This document shows positions 8,437-17,214 of a DNA stretch of 64,000 nt, one piece after another (position 1 is the stretch's first letter; every line of letters starts with the position of its first letter). The notes beneath the pieces were generated by a model. It made no database searches. It worked only from the letters and a program-made list of their open reading frames with translations, and was not told where the DNA came from. The stretch spans positions 124,001 through 188,000 of the forward strand of contig CAYQJS010000001.1 in the NCBI GenBank assembly GCA_964417895.1. Direction: 5' to 3'. The DNA comes from CAYQJS01 sp964417895 (GTDB lineage Bacteria > Chloroflexota > UBA6077 > SHYK01). The translations under genes and the position numbers were made by a program.

Positions 8437-9084
8437 TCAGATCTCCAAGGTCACAGAGTCCAGCGCGTCGAGGCAAAACATGATGTCGCGCTTGCGCTGG
8501 TGGCAGCGGCCGATGAGGTACCACGAGGTCTTGTGCGGCATGAGAATCTGGGGATCCACGATGGGCTCCGTCAAATAGCCCACGCTGTTGCGCGGCGGAT
8601 AGCGCAGCTTCACGGGCTGGTGGCGGATGAGCGCATCCGCCAGGCGGGCGTAGACTTCGGGGCTCGGTCCAAACCCATCGTTATCGCGTGGGGCGAGCGT
8701 TTTCCTGACCAGCGGCCGCAGCGGTGAAGGGAAGACCTCGTGCAGCTTCGCGGCGATCTCCGAGACCGCGTCTCCCGGTATGGCCGAATCCTGCAAGGCG
8801 CGCTGCACCAGCAGAAACAGCGTGTGAACGTCGCGAAGGGTGAATTGGGCCGTGGCAGCGTGCTCGCCGGAGGACGGGTCGCCGGCGAAGCGATAGCCAT
8901 GCGCGCGGGTGAGGGGGAGGCCGATCTCATCGCGGATGACGTTCAGGTCGGCCTGGAGCTGCCGCTCACTGAGGGCGAAATGGTGTGCCAACTCGCGGCG
9001 GGTCATCCCCGGGGTCTGTGCGATGAACTCGACGATAGACCAGATGCGCTTGAACCGGTCTGCGACGAGCCGCTTGCGCTCCAC
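8437..9084 (-). CDS. HTH/WYL-domain transcriptional regulator, C-terminally short
   Basis: A 215-residue protein. An N-terminal winged helix-turn-helix (~1-60, MTRRELAHHFALSERQLQAD) is followed by a WYL ligand-sensing domain (~130-215). The WYL core is visible in KTSWYLIGRCHQRKRD and CLDALDSVTLEI. Usual family members are ~310-330 residues with an extra C-terminal WCX extension; here the reading frame stops right after the WYL strand and a dispersed repeat follows. It may be a naturally short form or a truncation. It is convergent with xseB. Confidence 0.8.
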   Translation of the reverse strand: MERKRLVADRFKRIWSIVEFIAQTPGMTRRELAHHFALSERQLQADLNVIRDEIGLPLTRAHGYRFAGDPSSGEHAATAQFTLRDVHTLFLLVQRALQDSAIPGDAVSEIAAKLHEVFPSPLRPLVRKTLAPRDNDGFGPSPEVYARLADALIRHQPVKLRYPPRNSVGYLTEPIVDPQILMPHKTSWYLIGRCHQRKRDIMFCLDALDSVTLEI

Positions 9085-9177
9085 GAGTGGATTCCCTCGC
9101 CGTGCATCGGTCGAATGGGAGAGCGTGAACAGGAACGCCCGAGAGTCGGACGCCGGCAGCCATGAAAGCGGACTCGG

Positions 9178-9251
9178 TACGCCGGGGGGGATTCGAACCC
9201 TCGACCTCAGCCTCCGCAGGGCTGCGCTCTAATCCGCTGAGCTACCGGCGC
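9178..9251 (-). tRNA. tRNA-Arg (anticodon GCG)
   Basis: On the minus strand the acceptor GCGCCGG pairs with CCGGCGT (one G-U). The D arm is GCTCAGCGGATTAGAGC and the anticodon stem CAGCC/GGCTG encloses the loop CTGCGGA. The T loop is TTCGAAT with one A-C mismatch in the stem. The anticodon reads GCG, so it decodes CGC/CGU. CCA is not encoded (ACCG follows). Most bacteria use an ACG (inosine) tRNA for this box. Confidence 0.88.
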
Positions 9252-9302
9252 GTAGGCGGGAAGTATACCATCAGGCAGCGAGTCCTATAATTGTTGTGCT
9301 TC

Positions 9303-9379
<77 letters not shown>

Positions 9380-9397
9380 GTTAGATCCTCACAGGAA

Positions 9398-9420
9398 CGT
9401 GGGCGAAGAAGTCGCCCACG
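9398..9420. other. perfect hairpin downstream of tRNA-Lys
   Basis: CGTGGGCGA (9398-9406) and TCGCCCACG (9412-9420) form a perfect 9-bp stem with a 5-base loop. No T run follows, so it is not a canonical intrinsic terminator. It could still stop tRNA transcription or be a processing signal. Confidence 0.55.
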
Positions 9421-9530
9421 GGCATTCGCTCTAAAGCCGCGGCAGTTACCAGCCCGGTCGCGACGCGCGTGCGAAGCTCATCCAGCTTTTGCTGCGCCTC
9501 CCCTCGCCTGAGCATATCCTCGGGGGCCAA

Positions 9531-9558
9531 TTGACAACCACGGAACCTGGAATACAAT
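9531..9558 (+). promoter_or_regulatory. sigma-70-type promoter of the amidohydrolase/ABC operon
   Basis: TTGACA (9531-9536) and TACAAT (9553-9558) are separated by 16 bases. They lie ~100 bases upstream of the first gene of the operon. Nothing else is seen in 9421-9655. Confidence 0.65.
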
Positions 9559-9655
9559 CTGCCTCGGCGGATGCTGGATCTCCTGCAAAACCTTTGGGCT
9601 TTCCCGCGCTCCAGAGGCCGCGGGAAGTTATCAGCGCTGAAGCGGGGAGGGGACC

Positions 9656-10711
9656 GTGCGCATTGACTGTGACGCCCACGTCGACGAAACCGAAGCCACC
9701 TGGGAGTACCTTGAGGAGGGAGAGAGCCGGTTCAGACCTGTCCTTCTTGATTCGGCAAGCCAGGCGAAGTTTGCCTACGTTCAGGGGTTGACCTCGGGCG
9801 ACAATCGGCCCCATCGGATCTGGCTGCTGGCGGACGGTACGGTCCGTCTGCGGCGCTTTCGCGAGGATAAGAAGCAGGGAACAACCGAGGGAACCCGGAC
9901 CTTAACGGATATCGACGAGCGCTTGCGGCATATGGACGAGATGGGCATCGACGTCCAGGTCCTCTACCGGCCTTCGTTCTTCGCCAGCCCGGTGTCCGCG
10001 GTCCCAGAACTAGAGGTAGCGCTCTGCCGGGCCTACAACCGCTGGATCGGCAACGCGACAGAGAAGAGTCACGGCAGACTCAGATGGGTTGCCATACCGC
10101 CACTTCTAAGCATGGAAAGGGCCGTGGACGAGCTCCGGTGGGCGAAGGACCATGGTGCCTGTGGCGTGATGAAGAAGGGATTCGAGCACGGGAGAGCCGC
10201 CAGCGATCCTTACTTTTTCCCGCTCTACGAGGAAGCGAGCCGCCTCGATCTGCCGATTTGTATCCATACGGGGTTCGGCGACCCGGACCGGAGGAGTGGG
10301 TTCGGCGGCACGGCCAACGCCATCTCTGCCTTCACCGATCTTGCCCGCGCCAAGGTTCCGGATCGCTTCCCCGACCTTCGAGTCGGCTGGATCGAAACCG
10401 GCGCTTCCTGGGTGCCGTATCTCTGCCACGAATTGTTCGACCGCCCCGCGGTCGCGGGTGCGATGGACCAGGATTTCCTCCGCCGGAACCGGTTCTACGT
10501 CGCTTGCGAGCCGACGGACGACCTGCCGTACATCCTGAAGTTCGGGACCGAAGACTGCCTGATGGTCGGGACAGATTACGGTCACAACGACCGATCGACG
10601 GATCTTCGGGCGCTCGGCGAGATCGAGGAACAGGGCGAGCGGGGGGAGATCCCGGCAAGCGTGGCCCGCAAGATCGTGGATGATAACCCCCGTCGCTTTT
10701 ACGGGCTCTGA
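9656..10711 (+). CDS. COG2159-type metal-dependent hydrolase (amidohydrolase 2 family)
   Basis: A 351-residue TIM-barrel protein starting at GTG 9656 after GGGGAGGGG. The N-terminal block DCDAHVDETEATWEYLEE supplies the first metal-site histidine. Other visible blocks are DLPICIHTGFGD and the C-terminal GTDYGHNDRSTDL with the conserved aspartate. This family includes aminocarboxymuconate-semialdehyde and orsellinate-type decarboxylases and hydrolases; the substrate is not evident. It resembles the protein at 29847, sharing DAHV-E-TW-Y and the TDYGH ending. It is first in an operon with an ABC receptor and permease. Confidence 0.82.
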   Translation: MRIDCDAHVDETEATWEYLEEGESRFRPVLLDSASQAKFAYVQGLTSGDNRPHRIWLLADGTVRLRRFREDKKQGTTEGTRTLTDIDERLRHMDEMGIDVQVLYRPSFFASPVSAVPELEVALCRAYNRWIGNATEKSHGRLRWVAIPPLLSMERAVDELRWAKDHGACGVMKKGFEHGRAASDPYFFPLYEEASRLDLPICIHTGFGDPDRRSGFGGTANAISAFTDLARAKVPDRFPDLRVGWIETGASWVPYLCHELFDRPAVAGAMDQDFLRRNRFYVACEPTDDLPYILKFGTEDCLMVGTDYGHNDRSTDLRALGEIEEQGERGEIPASVARKIVDDNPRRFYGL

Positions 10712-10723
10712 GTTTCACTCACC

Positions 10724-11935
10724 ATGAAGTGGTGGAACTTTGCCATCGTCGTACTCTTCCTGGGCGCCGCGGGCGGCTTGATTGGCTGCGGGCCCGCGCC
10801 GCAGGCGGCCCCGACGGCGGCTGGAAGCGAGTTTGGCAGCGAGTTTCAACGGAAGTGGTCGGAGCTAGTCGCCAAAGCACAAGAAGAAGGCGAACTGGTG
10901 ATGATCATGGGGCCGGGAGGCTATCGGTACTCTGGTCCCTTGCGTGAACATTTCTCTCGAAAGTTCGGTATCAGAGTTGTCGCTACGGGCGGAACCGGCG
11001 GAGAGCAGGTCACTAGGGTTTCAGCTGAGCGCTCCGCCGGCCGCTTCACCGTCGACATCGCGCACCTCGGCGTTTCCTCGAACGTGCAGCTGGCCAGCGT
11101 CGGTATGCTGGCGCCAATCTGGCCTTTGATCATCCATCCGGACATCCTCGATCCTGAGGGATGGATCCTCCCACAACCAGTGTACGAAGATGTCCAGAAA
11201 GAGTACATCTTAGACCGACAAGCAGATGCACCACCGAACATCGTGGACATCTACTACAACACACGCAGGGTGAGCCAGGCTGAAATCGACAGTGTGCAGT
11301 CCTGGTTCGACTTCCTGAAACCGCAATGGCGGGGGCGCATCGTTACCTCGTTGAGCCCGGATGTGCCCGGGGGGGGCCCTGCCTATGGATGGATGTTCCT
11401 GGGACGGAACTTTTTCGAACGCTTTATCAGAGAGATGAACGTCACCCACCTGCCGTATGCGTCCGGTCGAGAGGTGATGGACGGGCTCGCTTCGGGCAAG
11501 TGGGATGTGGTGCTCTTTTACGGTGGTGGTGACGTTCGCGGTGAGGTTGGGGCCCTCAAAGAGCTCGGGCTCCCGGTGGCGGAGCTCGAGCGGACCCTGA
11601 AGGAGGGGACCATCATCGATTTGCAAGGGGGAATGGGCATCTTCGATCGGGCGCCGCATCCCCACGCGGCGCAGCTCTGGTTCAACTGGCTCCTGAGCCG
11701 CGAAGGACAGACGGTTGAGAACTCTATAACGGAAGAAGTTGGTCCAAGGCCGTCCCTGCGGAGGGACATCCCGCAAGGGAAGGTCGAAGATGCCGCTTTC
11801 AACCGGCTGCAAAATCTAGGACGAGAGCAGCTGCGTCTGGCGAGCACCTCCGACCCCGCGTACGTGGTCGCCCAGCGAGAGGTGAACGACTTCCTGAAAA
11901 CGATCTACCGCGAGCTGGCCCTCTACGGGTATTAG
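10724..11935 (+). CDS. ABC transporter substrate-binding lipoprotein (Fbp/putrescine-type fold)
   Basis: A 403-residue secreted lipoprotein with signal peptide WNFAIVVLFLGAAGGLIGC and lipobox cysteine at residue 22. The body has the type II periplasmic binding fold of iron/thiamine receptors: ELVAKAQEEGELVMI, FSRKFGIRV, VDIYYNTRRV and a C-terminal APHPHAAQLWFNWLLS block with GQTVEN. It lies 12 bases after the amidohydrolase and ~100 bases before the permease, so it should deliver its ligand to that permease. Despite the Fbp-like fold, the hydrolase context suggests an organic acid rather than iron; this is inference. Confidence 0.85.
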   Translation: MKWWNFAIVVLFLGAAGGLIGCGPAPQAAPTAAGSEFGSEFQRKWSELVAKAQEEGELVMIMGPGGYRYSGPLREHFSRKFGIRVVATGGTGGEQVTRVSAERSAGRFTVDIAHLGVSSNVQLASVGMLAPIWPLIIHPDILDPEGWILPQPVYEDVQKEYILDRQADAPPNIVDIYYNTRRVSQAEIDSVQSWFDFLKPQWRGRIVTSLSPDVPGGGPAYGWMFLGRNFFERFIREMNVTHLPYASGREVMDGLASGKWDVVLFYGGGDVRGEVGALKELGLPVAELERTLKEGTIIDLQGGMGIFDRAPHPHAAQLWFNWLLSREGQTVENSITEEVGPRPSLRRDIPQGKVEDAAFNRLQNLGREQLRLASTSDPAYVVAQREVNDFLKTIYRELALYGY

Positions 11936-12031
11936 TCCGAAGTCTCGCTGAGGATCACGCGGCGGATTGTAGGGGTGTGGTGCACACCTATCCGCACAAT
12001 TCCTCACGAGCTCTGAGAGGTGGCGGTCTCG

Positions 12032-13789
12032 ATGCTGGCGCCGGCACGGCTGACTGCGGCCATCAACCCGCTTCGATTGCTTCGAACGACGAAGCCAGAA
12101 ACCGGCACGTTCATCATGGCGATTACGATCATCGTGCTCGGCTTCTACATCGTTTTCCCGATCGTCATATTGCTCGTCATGAGCTTCAACGTTGCATCGG
12201 ACATCTTTCTCCGCCCCGCTCAATGGGGGATTGACAACTGGATTAATGCCTGGGAGCGGCGAATTGTCCTGATCGCCCTCGGGAACTCGTTCCTCATCTG
12301 GTTTCTGGTAGCCGGACTCGCCTTTCCGGTGTCTATCGCCATTGCTCTCGTCCTGGCGCGAACTCGGATTCCGTTTTCCCACGGCCTGGAGTATATGTTC
12401 TGGGTCGCGTACATGTTCCCGTCTCTCGCGTCGACCATCGGTTGGATCATGATGCTCGACCCGGACACGGGGTTTTTGAACCAGGCGCTGAAGTTGCTGC
12501 CCTTTGTTGACCATGCCCCGTTCAACATCTACTCGGTTCCCGGCATCGTTTGGGCCAAGCTCATGGGGGATGGCATCGCTTTCAAGGTGATGCTCCTGAC
12601 TCCGGCGTTTCGCAACATGGACTCAGCGCTGGAAGAGGCGGCCCGGGTCTCGGGCTCGTCCCGGCTTGCGTCGATGATGCGCATCACGCTGCCGATGATG
12701 ATCTCACCAATCGTCTTGATCGTCTCCTTGCAGCTAATCAGAGTCTTTCAAGGGTTCGAGGCGGAGCAGCTACTGGGGCCTCGCTGGGGGTTCTATGTGT
12801 ACTCCACCCTGATTTTCCGGCTCGCCCGCACCGAACCGCCGCAGTTCGGCGAGGCCATTGTGCTCGCCAGCATCACGTTCCTGATCATCGCCTGCATCGT
12901 GCCCCTCCAGCGATGGGTCATCCACCGCCGCGATTACACGACGATCTCTTCGGGCTTCAGGCCAGGGCTTACCGACCTCGGGCGGTGGCGGTTCGTCGCC
13001 GTGGGCCTCATTGTCGGCCTGCTCGTTCTACTCGTCGTCGTGCCTACTATTGTCGTTATCGTCGGCAGCTTCATGTCCCGGGTCGGTTTCTTCGAAGCCA
13101 CGCCAACGTGGACGCTGAGGCATTGGCAGCTCGTCTTCACCGATACCGGGATCTTGAAGGCGTTGGTGACGACAATCGTCCTGGCGGTGACCGCCGGGAT
13201 CTGTAGCCCGATCATCTTCTCGCTCCTGGCGTACCTGATAGTCAGGACACGCTTCCGAGGACGGGCGGTTTTGGACTCGATCATCTGGGGGTCCGCGGCC
13301 ATCCCGGGGATACTGTCGGGACTCGGGCTCCTGATCATGTTCCTGATCGTTCCGGGCCTGTCCTGGGTGTACGGGTCCATCTGGGCTTTGATCATTGTGG
13401 TGATCCTCGCCGGCAAGACTACGGGGGTCAACGTCATGAAGGGCATATTCGTCCAGTTGGGCAAAGACATGGAGGAGAGCGCCCGTGTCGCGGGTGCGGG
13501 CTGGGTGAGGACCTACTTCCGCGTGGTGATCCCGGTGCTGATGCCGACGATGGTCCTCATCGGCGTGCTGAACTTCGTCGCGGCCGCAGGGTCGACGGCG
13601 AGCATCATTCTCCTGGCCTCTCGAGACACCTACACGCTATCCCTGCTGGTCCTGCAGCTGGCGGATTCCGCCGTCGGCCGCCGGGAGGCGGCCGGAATTG
13701 TGAGCTTGATCATCATGGCGATGACCCTCGGAGTCGCCTGGGTGGCGCGTGCCTATGGCTTCAGGGTCGGGGTGCCCCACGAGAGATAG
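12032..13789 (+). CDS. ABC permease with two fused transmembrane domains (FbpB-like)
   Basis: About 585 residues containing two BPD_transp_1 permease units and roughly 12 membrane helices. The two ATPase-contact loops are visible as EEAARVSGSSRLASMMRITL (first half) and EESARVAGAGWVRTYFRVVI (second half). Such fused permeases serve iron, thiamine and phosphonate-type importers. I chose ATG 12032 because GAGAGG at 12015-12020 is better spaced for it than for GTG 12020. No ATP-binding subunit is encoded downstream or anywhere in the window, so it must be supplied elsewhere or shared. Confidence 0.88.
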   Translation: MLAPARLTAAINPLRLLRTTKPETGTFIMAITIIVLGFYIVFPIVILLVMSFNVASDIFLRPAQWGIDNWINAWERRIVLIALGNSFLIWFLVAGLAFPVSIAIALVLARTRIPFSHGLEYMFWVAYMFPSLASTIGWIMMLDPDTGFLNQALKLLPFVDHAPFNIYSVPGIVWAKLMGDGIAFKVMLLTPAFRNMDSALEEAARVSGSSRLASMMRITLPMMISPIVLIVSLQLIRVFQGFEAEQLLGPRWGFYVYSTLIFRLARTEPPQFGEAIVLASITFLIIACIVPLQRWVIHRRDYTTISSGFRPGLTDLGRWRFVAVGLIVGLLVLLVVVPTIVVIVGSFMSRVGFFEATPTWTLRHWQLVFTDTGILKALVTTIVLAVTAGICSPIIFSLLAYLIVRTRFRGRAVLDSIIWGSAAIPGILSGLGLLIMFLIVPGLSWVYGSIWALIIVVILAGKTTGVNVMKGIFVQLGKDMEESARVAGAGWVRTYFRVVIPVLMPTMVLIGVLNFVAAAGSTASIILLASRDTYTLSLLVLQLADSAVGRREAAGIVSLIIMAMTLGVAWVARAYGFRVGVPHER

Positions 13790-13878
13790 GCTGGCGGTCG
13801 CGGTGGCGGATCGACGCCAAACCAGCGGGGGGGAGGGGTGTAGCTCCGCCACTCCGCTTGCCAACTGCGCTCATTCGC

Positions 13879-13894
13879 GGTTCAATGCGCCCGC
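13879..13894 (+). promoter_or_regulatory. 16-bp leader motif shared by two MmgE/PrpD genes
   Basis: GGTTCAATGCGCCCGC occurs here, 23 bases before the MmgE pseudogene start, and identically at 32368-32383, 17 bases before the intact MmgE gene at 32401. It is either a conserved regulatory site or residual homology from gene duplication. Confidence 0.4.
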
Positions 13895-13917
13895 TGACCA
13901 AGCGTTAGGAGTAAGCC

Positions 13918-14740
13918 ATGGCAGCGACGACCTCTACCCCGCTCTCCGAAGCCCTGGCGTCCTTCACAGTCGATTTCGATTTCAACTCGTCTCCGTCCAG
14001 GAGCGCCCTTTTTGAGAAGGCGAAGATGCACATCCTGGATGGCATTGGCGTCGCGTTGGCGTCCACCACTATGGAGGACGGCTACGCATCGAAGCTTCTC
14101 AAGCTTGTGCAGGCCTTTGGAGGCGCCCCACAGTGCACGATCATGGGGTTCGGGCACCGCACAGCGCCGGCTTGGGCAGCCTTCGTGAACGGCAGCCTCA
14201 TCCACGGCTGCGAGTTCGACGATGTCTTTACGGAGCGCATCCTCCACACCGAGGGCTTCGCCGTGCCGGTCTCGCTGGCTCTGGCTGAGCAGCGCGGCCT
14301 GAGCGGAAAGGAGATGATCGAGCGCTGGCTGATCACTGCGGAGGTGGCCCTTCGTGCTGCCCTGGGATGCGCCGAAGATAGCCTGAACCACACAGGCTTC
14401 CACAACACCGCAATCTTTGGCAACAGACGAGGCCGCCAGAGACCCCGCCATGCTCGCGATGGCGGCCGAAGTCAAGCTGCAGCTCGGTTCCGCGGACATC
14501 CCTCATGAAGAGCGGCCGTTCATCGTGTCGATTACGACCCCAAGGGGCACCTGGGAGCGGTCGCGCGTGAAGAGCAGCGGGTTCCCTGGCGAGGTGACCC
14601 CAAAGGTGGTCGCCGAGAAGTTCCGTCTCAACGCGGGGCTCGTCCTGCCGGACGAGAAAATGCAGGCCCTGGAGGAACGCGTCCTTCAGCTCGAGAACGT
14701 CAAGGACGTGCGGGAGCTGACCCCGCTGCTGTCGCCGTGA
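13918..14740 (+). pseudogene. MmgE/PrpD family protein, internal deletion plus frameshift
   Basis: The first ~168 codons match the MmgE/PrpD paralogs in the window (KAKMHILDGIGVALAS, NGSLIHGCEFDD, WLITAEVALRAALG, ending at FHNTAIFGN). Near 14421-14424 the sequence jumps in another frame to the C-terminal part (EAARDPAMLAMAAEVKLQL to VRELTPLLSP). Compared with the intact copies at 32401 and 36625, about 200 central codons, including the SGTTQGW and NKSIQPGW motifs, are missing. The product cannot be an active enzyme. A ribosome-binding site AGGAGTAAGCC precedes the ATG. The stop overlaps the next MmgE start (TGATG). Confidence 0.85.
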
Positions 14741-15164
14741 TGCCCGCCGCCCAATCGCTGGCCGAGACACTCGCATCCTTCGTCGTTGAACTCGACCTCA
14801 AAGCATCTGCGTCGCGCGATGCCCTCGTCGACAAGGCGAAGATGCACATCCTCGACGGCATCGGCGTGGCGCTAGCGGCGACGACCGCCGAGGACCACTA
14901 TGCGGACGGGCCGCTCCAGACAGTGGGCGAGTTCGAGAGCGATCCCACCTGCACCATCATTGGATCAGAGCAGCGGGCGGCGGCGCCCCTGGCCGCACTA
15001 GTGAACGGCAGTTTGATCCACGGGGTCGAGTTCGACGACGCGTTCATGGAGCGTATGCTCCACAGCGAGTCCTTCGCCGTGCCGACGGCGCTCGCTATCG
15101 CGGAGGAGCGCGGGCTGGATGGCTGGGCGGTGCTGGAAGGATCGCTGGTCACCACAGAGAGGGT
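14740..15164 (+). pseudogene. MmgE/PrpD family protein, 3'-truncated copy
   Basis: A second MmgE/PrpD copy starts at ATG 14740, coupled to the preceding one. It shows the expected N-terminal blocks (SLAETLASFVVELDLKAS, KAKMHILDGIGVALAA, NGSLIHGVEFDDAFMER) and then breaks at WAVLEGSLVTTE near 15162. About two thirds of the gene is lost. What follows in another frame is a lipoprotein signal remnant. Two MmgE genes in tandem suggests an ancestral heterodimeric or duplicated arrangement before the deletion. Confidence 0.85.
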
Positions 15165-15262
15165 TCGCGCTTTACGCTGAATTGTGCGGCTGTGGGGCGC
15201 TGGTCCTGGTCAGCGCCTGCGGACCGCAGGTCCCGAAGGCAACGCCGCTCAGTCCTCAGTCG
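15165..15262 (+). pseudogene. remnant of a lipoprotein signal peptide
   Basis: Immediately after the broken MmgE gene, one frame reads CGCGALVLVSACGPQVPKA, a lipobox (LVSAC) followed by the polar linker seen in the solute-binding lipoproteins of this window. It stops being recognisable at the 3' end of the convergent SBP gene. It is best explained as the 5' end of a deleted SBP gene that once followed MmgE. Confidence 0.55.
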
Positions 15263-15264
15263 CC

Positions 15265-16977
15265 TCACCTCGTGTCCCACTCGTGCACGTTCCAGGCGCT
15301 GCCGCCCTTCACGCCGGTCACGCCCGCCACCGCGAAGGCCGAGTCGATTCCCCAGTAGAGGGGAATGAGCGGCAGGTTGGTAGTCACCTCTCGCAGCAGG
15401 TCCCGCAGAGCGGCCAGCCGATCGGCGGGCGCGATGGCGGCGTTGAAGCGGTCGGACAGCATGTCTTGTCTGGCGTTCACGTATCCCGCTCTGCTGCCCA
15501 CCCAGCGGTTCTCGGCGCTCGCATTGAACCGCGAGTGAAAGTAGTTGGCGACGAGCGTGTCGAGGTTGGGGGAGACGTGCGTCACGCCCGAGAACTTGGC
15601 GCGGAACTCATTGTTGCTCGTCAGCGCCCCCGGAATCTCGTACAGGGTCACCTGGGCTCCCATCGTCTTCCAATCGTCGCCGATCACGTTCATGAACGTC
15701 TCGGCGTCGCCGCTCTGGGTAGCGCGGATCTCGATCTCGAAGCGCTCGCCGCTCGGCTGGTGGACCAGGATGCCATCGGGGCCGCGCACCCAGCCGACCT
15801 CGGTTAACAGCTGCTGACCCCGGCCGAGGTCGTACGGATACTTACGGATCGCGTCCTCGACCTGCGGGCGTATCTCGTCGGTCGGACGGATCCAGCTATC
15901 GGCCACCTGGCTGAAGCCGTGGGTCATCACCTCGACCAGGCGCTCGCGACTCGTCGCATGGGCGAAGCCCTGCCGGACCAGCACATAGGTGAGTCCGTTG
16001 GCGGGACGCGCGAGCTCCGGCCGGTGCTGGATGTCCAGCCAACGGACCCCGCCGGACGGTACGAAGAAGACCTGATTGCCGGTGCCCTCCCAGCGCCGCT
16101 GCACCTCCACGGCAGCGTCAAGGTCGACGTTCACGTCGACCAGGACGTCGATGGTCCCCGCCAGCACGCTCGCCACCATCGCGTTGGCGTCCGGGATCAG
16201 CCGAGCGATCACGCGGTCGAGCTGCGGACGGCCGAGGTAGTAGTCGTCGAAGCGCGAGAACTCCAGGTGTGAGCCTGGCTCCCATCGCATCAGCCGATAA
16301 GCGCCGAGGCCCACGTACTCGGCCCGCAACAACGGGCTGTTTGTGAAATTCGCTTTGTCGTTGAGGTAGACCGCCTCCAGCAGATGTTTCGCCAGCGGTT
16401 CGAGGCTGGGCGCGCGGTCCGCGTAGCTATAGATCTCCGACCACTGAACGACGAAGGCATGCGGATCGGGCGCCGAGAAGGACTGCATGAGTCGAGCAGC
16501 GCTGCGCGATCGGTTGGGCAGATCGGGGTCCTTGTAGACGCCCAGCGCGAACACGAGGTCTGCCGACGTGAAGGGCGTGCCGTCGTGCCACTTCACGTTG
16601 GGCCGAAGCTTCCAGGTCGTCTCCATGGTTCCGTCGGCGTTGACTTTCCACGTGCCCCGGTCGGTTGAGATTTGCTCCGCCGCCACCTGCGGCACCCAGG
16701 CGAACCGGTCGTTCTGGATCACCAGGTTGTTCTGCGGGATCTGCTTGAGCGGAGTGAGGCCGCCAGCGCTCTCGGTCGAGGTCACAAGGTCGTTGGAGAA
16801 CACGGTCGGCTCGCGTCCGATTCCGATCGTGAGGATCTTCGGCCCCCTGGGCTGCTCTTGCCCTCCCGACACAGCTGGGGCGGCGCCGCCACGCTCTACG
16901 CCGGGCGAACACGCGCTCAACAGCAGCACGATCCCAAGCAGTCCCGCTGAGAACGAATTTCCCCGATTACCTCCCAC
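15265..16977 (-). CDS. family-5 (oligopeptide/nickel-type) solute-binding lipoprotein, copy A
   Basis: 570 residues, full length for SBP_bac_5. The signal peptide SAGLLGIVLLLSAC ends in a lipobox. The family core TMETTWKLRPNVKWHDGTPF is followed by DLVFALGVYKD, and later blocks GLGAYRLMRWEPGSHLEF and YFHSRFN are seen. It belongs to the window's subfamily 1 (copies A, C, D), marked by GTWKVN-DGTM and VADSWI-PTDE. No permease or ATPase gene adjoins it. It is the second gene of a minus-strand pair after MmgE (17215-18630), separated by a dispersed repeat. It should bind an extracellular ligand; identity unknown. Confidence 0.9.
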   Translation of the reverse strand: MGGNRGNSFSAGLLGIVLLLSACSPGVERGGAAPAVSGGQEQPRGPKILTIGIGREPTVFSNDLVTSTESAGGLTPLKQIPQNNLVIQNDRFAWVPQVAAEQISTDRGTWKVNADGTMETTWKLRPNVKWHDGTPFTSADLVFALGVYKDPDLPNRSRSAARLMQSFSAPDPHAFVVQWSEIYSYADRAPSLEPLAKHLLEAVYLNDKANFTNSPLLRAEYVGLGAYRLMRWEPGSHLEFSRFDDYYLGRPQLDRVIARLIPDANAMVASVLAGTIDVLVDVNVDLDAAVEVQRRWEGTGNQVFFVPSGGVRWLDIQHRPELARPANGLTYVLVRQGFAHATSRERLVEVMTHGFSQVADSWIRPTDEIRPQVEDAIRKYPYDLGRGQQLLTEVGWVRGPDGILVHQPSGERFEIEIRATQSGDAETFMNVIGDDWKTMGAQVTLYEIPGALTSNNEFRAKFSGVTHVSPNLDTLVANYFHSRFNASAENRWVGSRAGYVNARQDMLSDRFNAAIAPADRLAALRDLLREVTTNLPLIPLYWGIDSAFAVAGVTGVKGGSAWNVHEWDTR

Positions 16978-17010
16978 TTTCAGACCTCCACCGGCGTCGG
17001 CTTGCTAGAA

Positions 17011-17099
17011 CCGCTCGTCCTGAGCCTCCTGAGCCTGTCGAAAGGACGGGCCCAGCTTTGCACAACGGCTCCCGTCTTCGAACGGCTCGCGATGAGCGG
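17011..17099. repeat. dispersed repeat between MmgE and SBP copy A
   Basis: CCGCTCGTCCTGAGCCTCCT, GAGCCTGTCGAAAGGACGGG and a terminal GCTCGCGATGAGCGG form a degenerate version of the 5241-5481 element. It separates two genes that otherwise look like one minus-strand unit. Confidence 0.7.
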
Positions 17100-17214
17100 C
17101 TCTTCCTCACCCTACCGCTGGAATCACCGCATCATCTCGGCAAAGCGCCCGATGCTGAGCCCCGAGGCGACGCGGTTGGGACGCGCCGATATGTGCGTGC
17201 CAATGCGCACACCG

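Noticed and set aside
9398..9420. Intrinsic terminator after tRNA-Lys
   Set aside because: The stem is perfect but no T run follows, so I list it only as a hairpin.
10724..11935. Assignment of the receptor/permease pair as an iron importer
   Set aside because: The fold is Fbp-like, but the operon partner is an amidohydrolase and no iron-regulatory site was seen, so the ligand is left open.
11941..12031. GTG start at 12020 for the fused permease
   Set aside because: GAGAGG abuts the GTG directly, leaving no spacing, whereas ATG 12032 has a workable distance.
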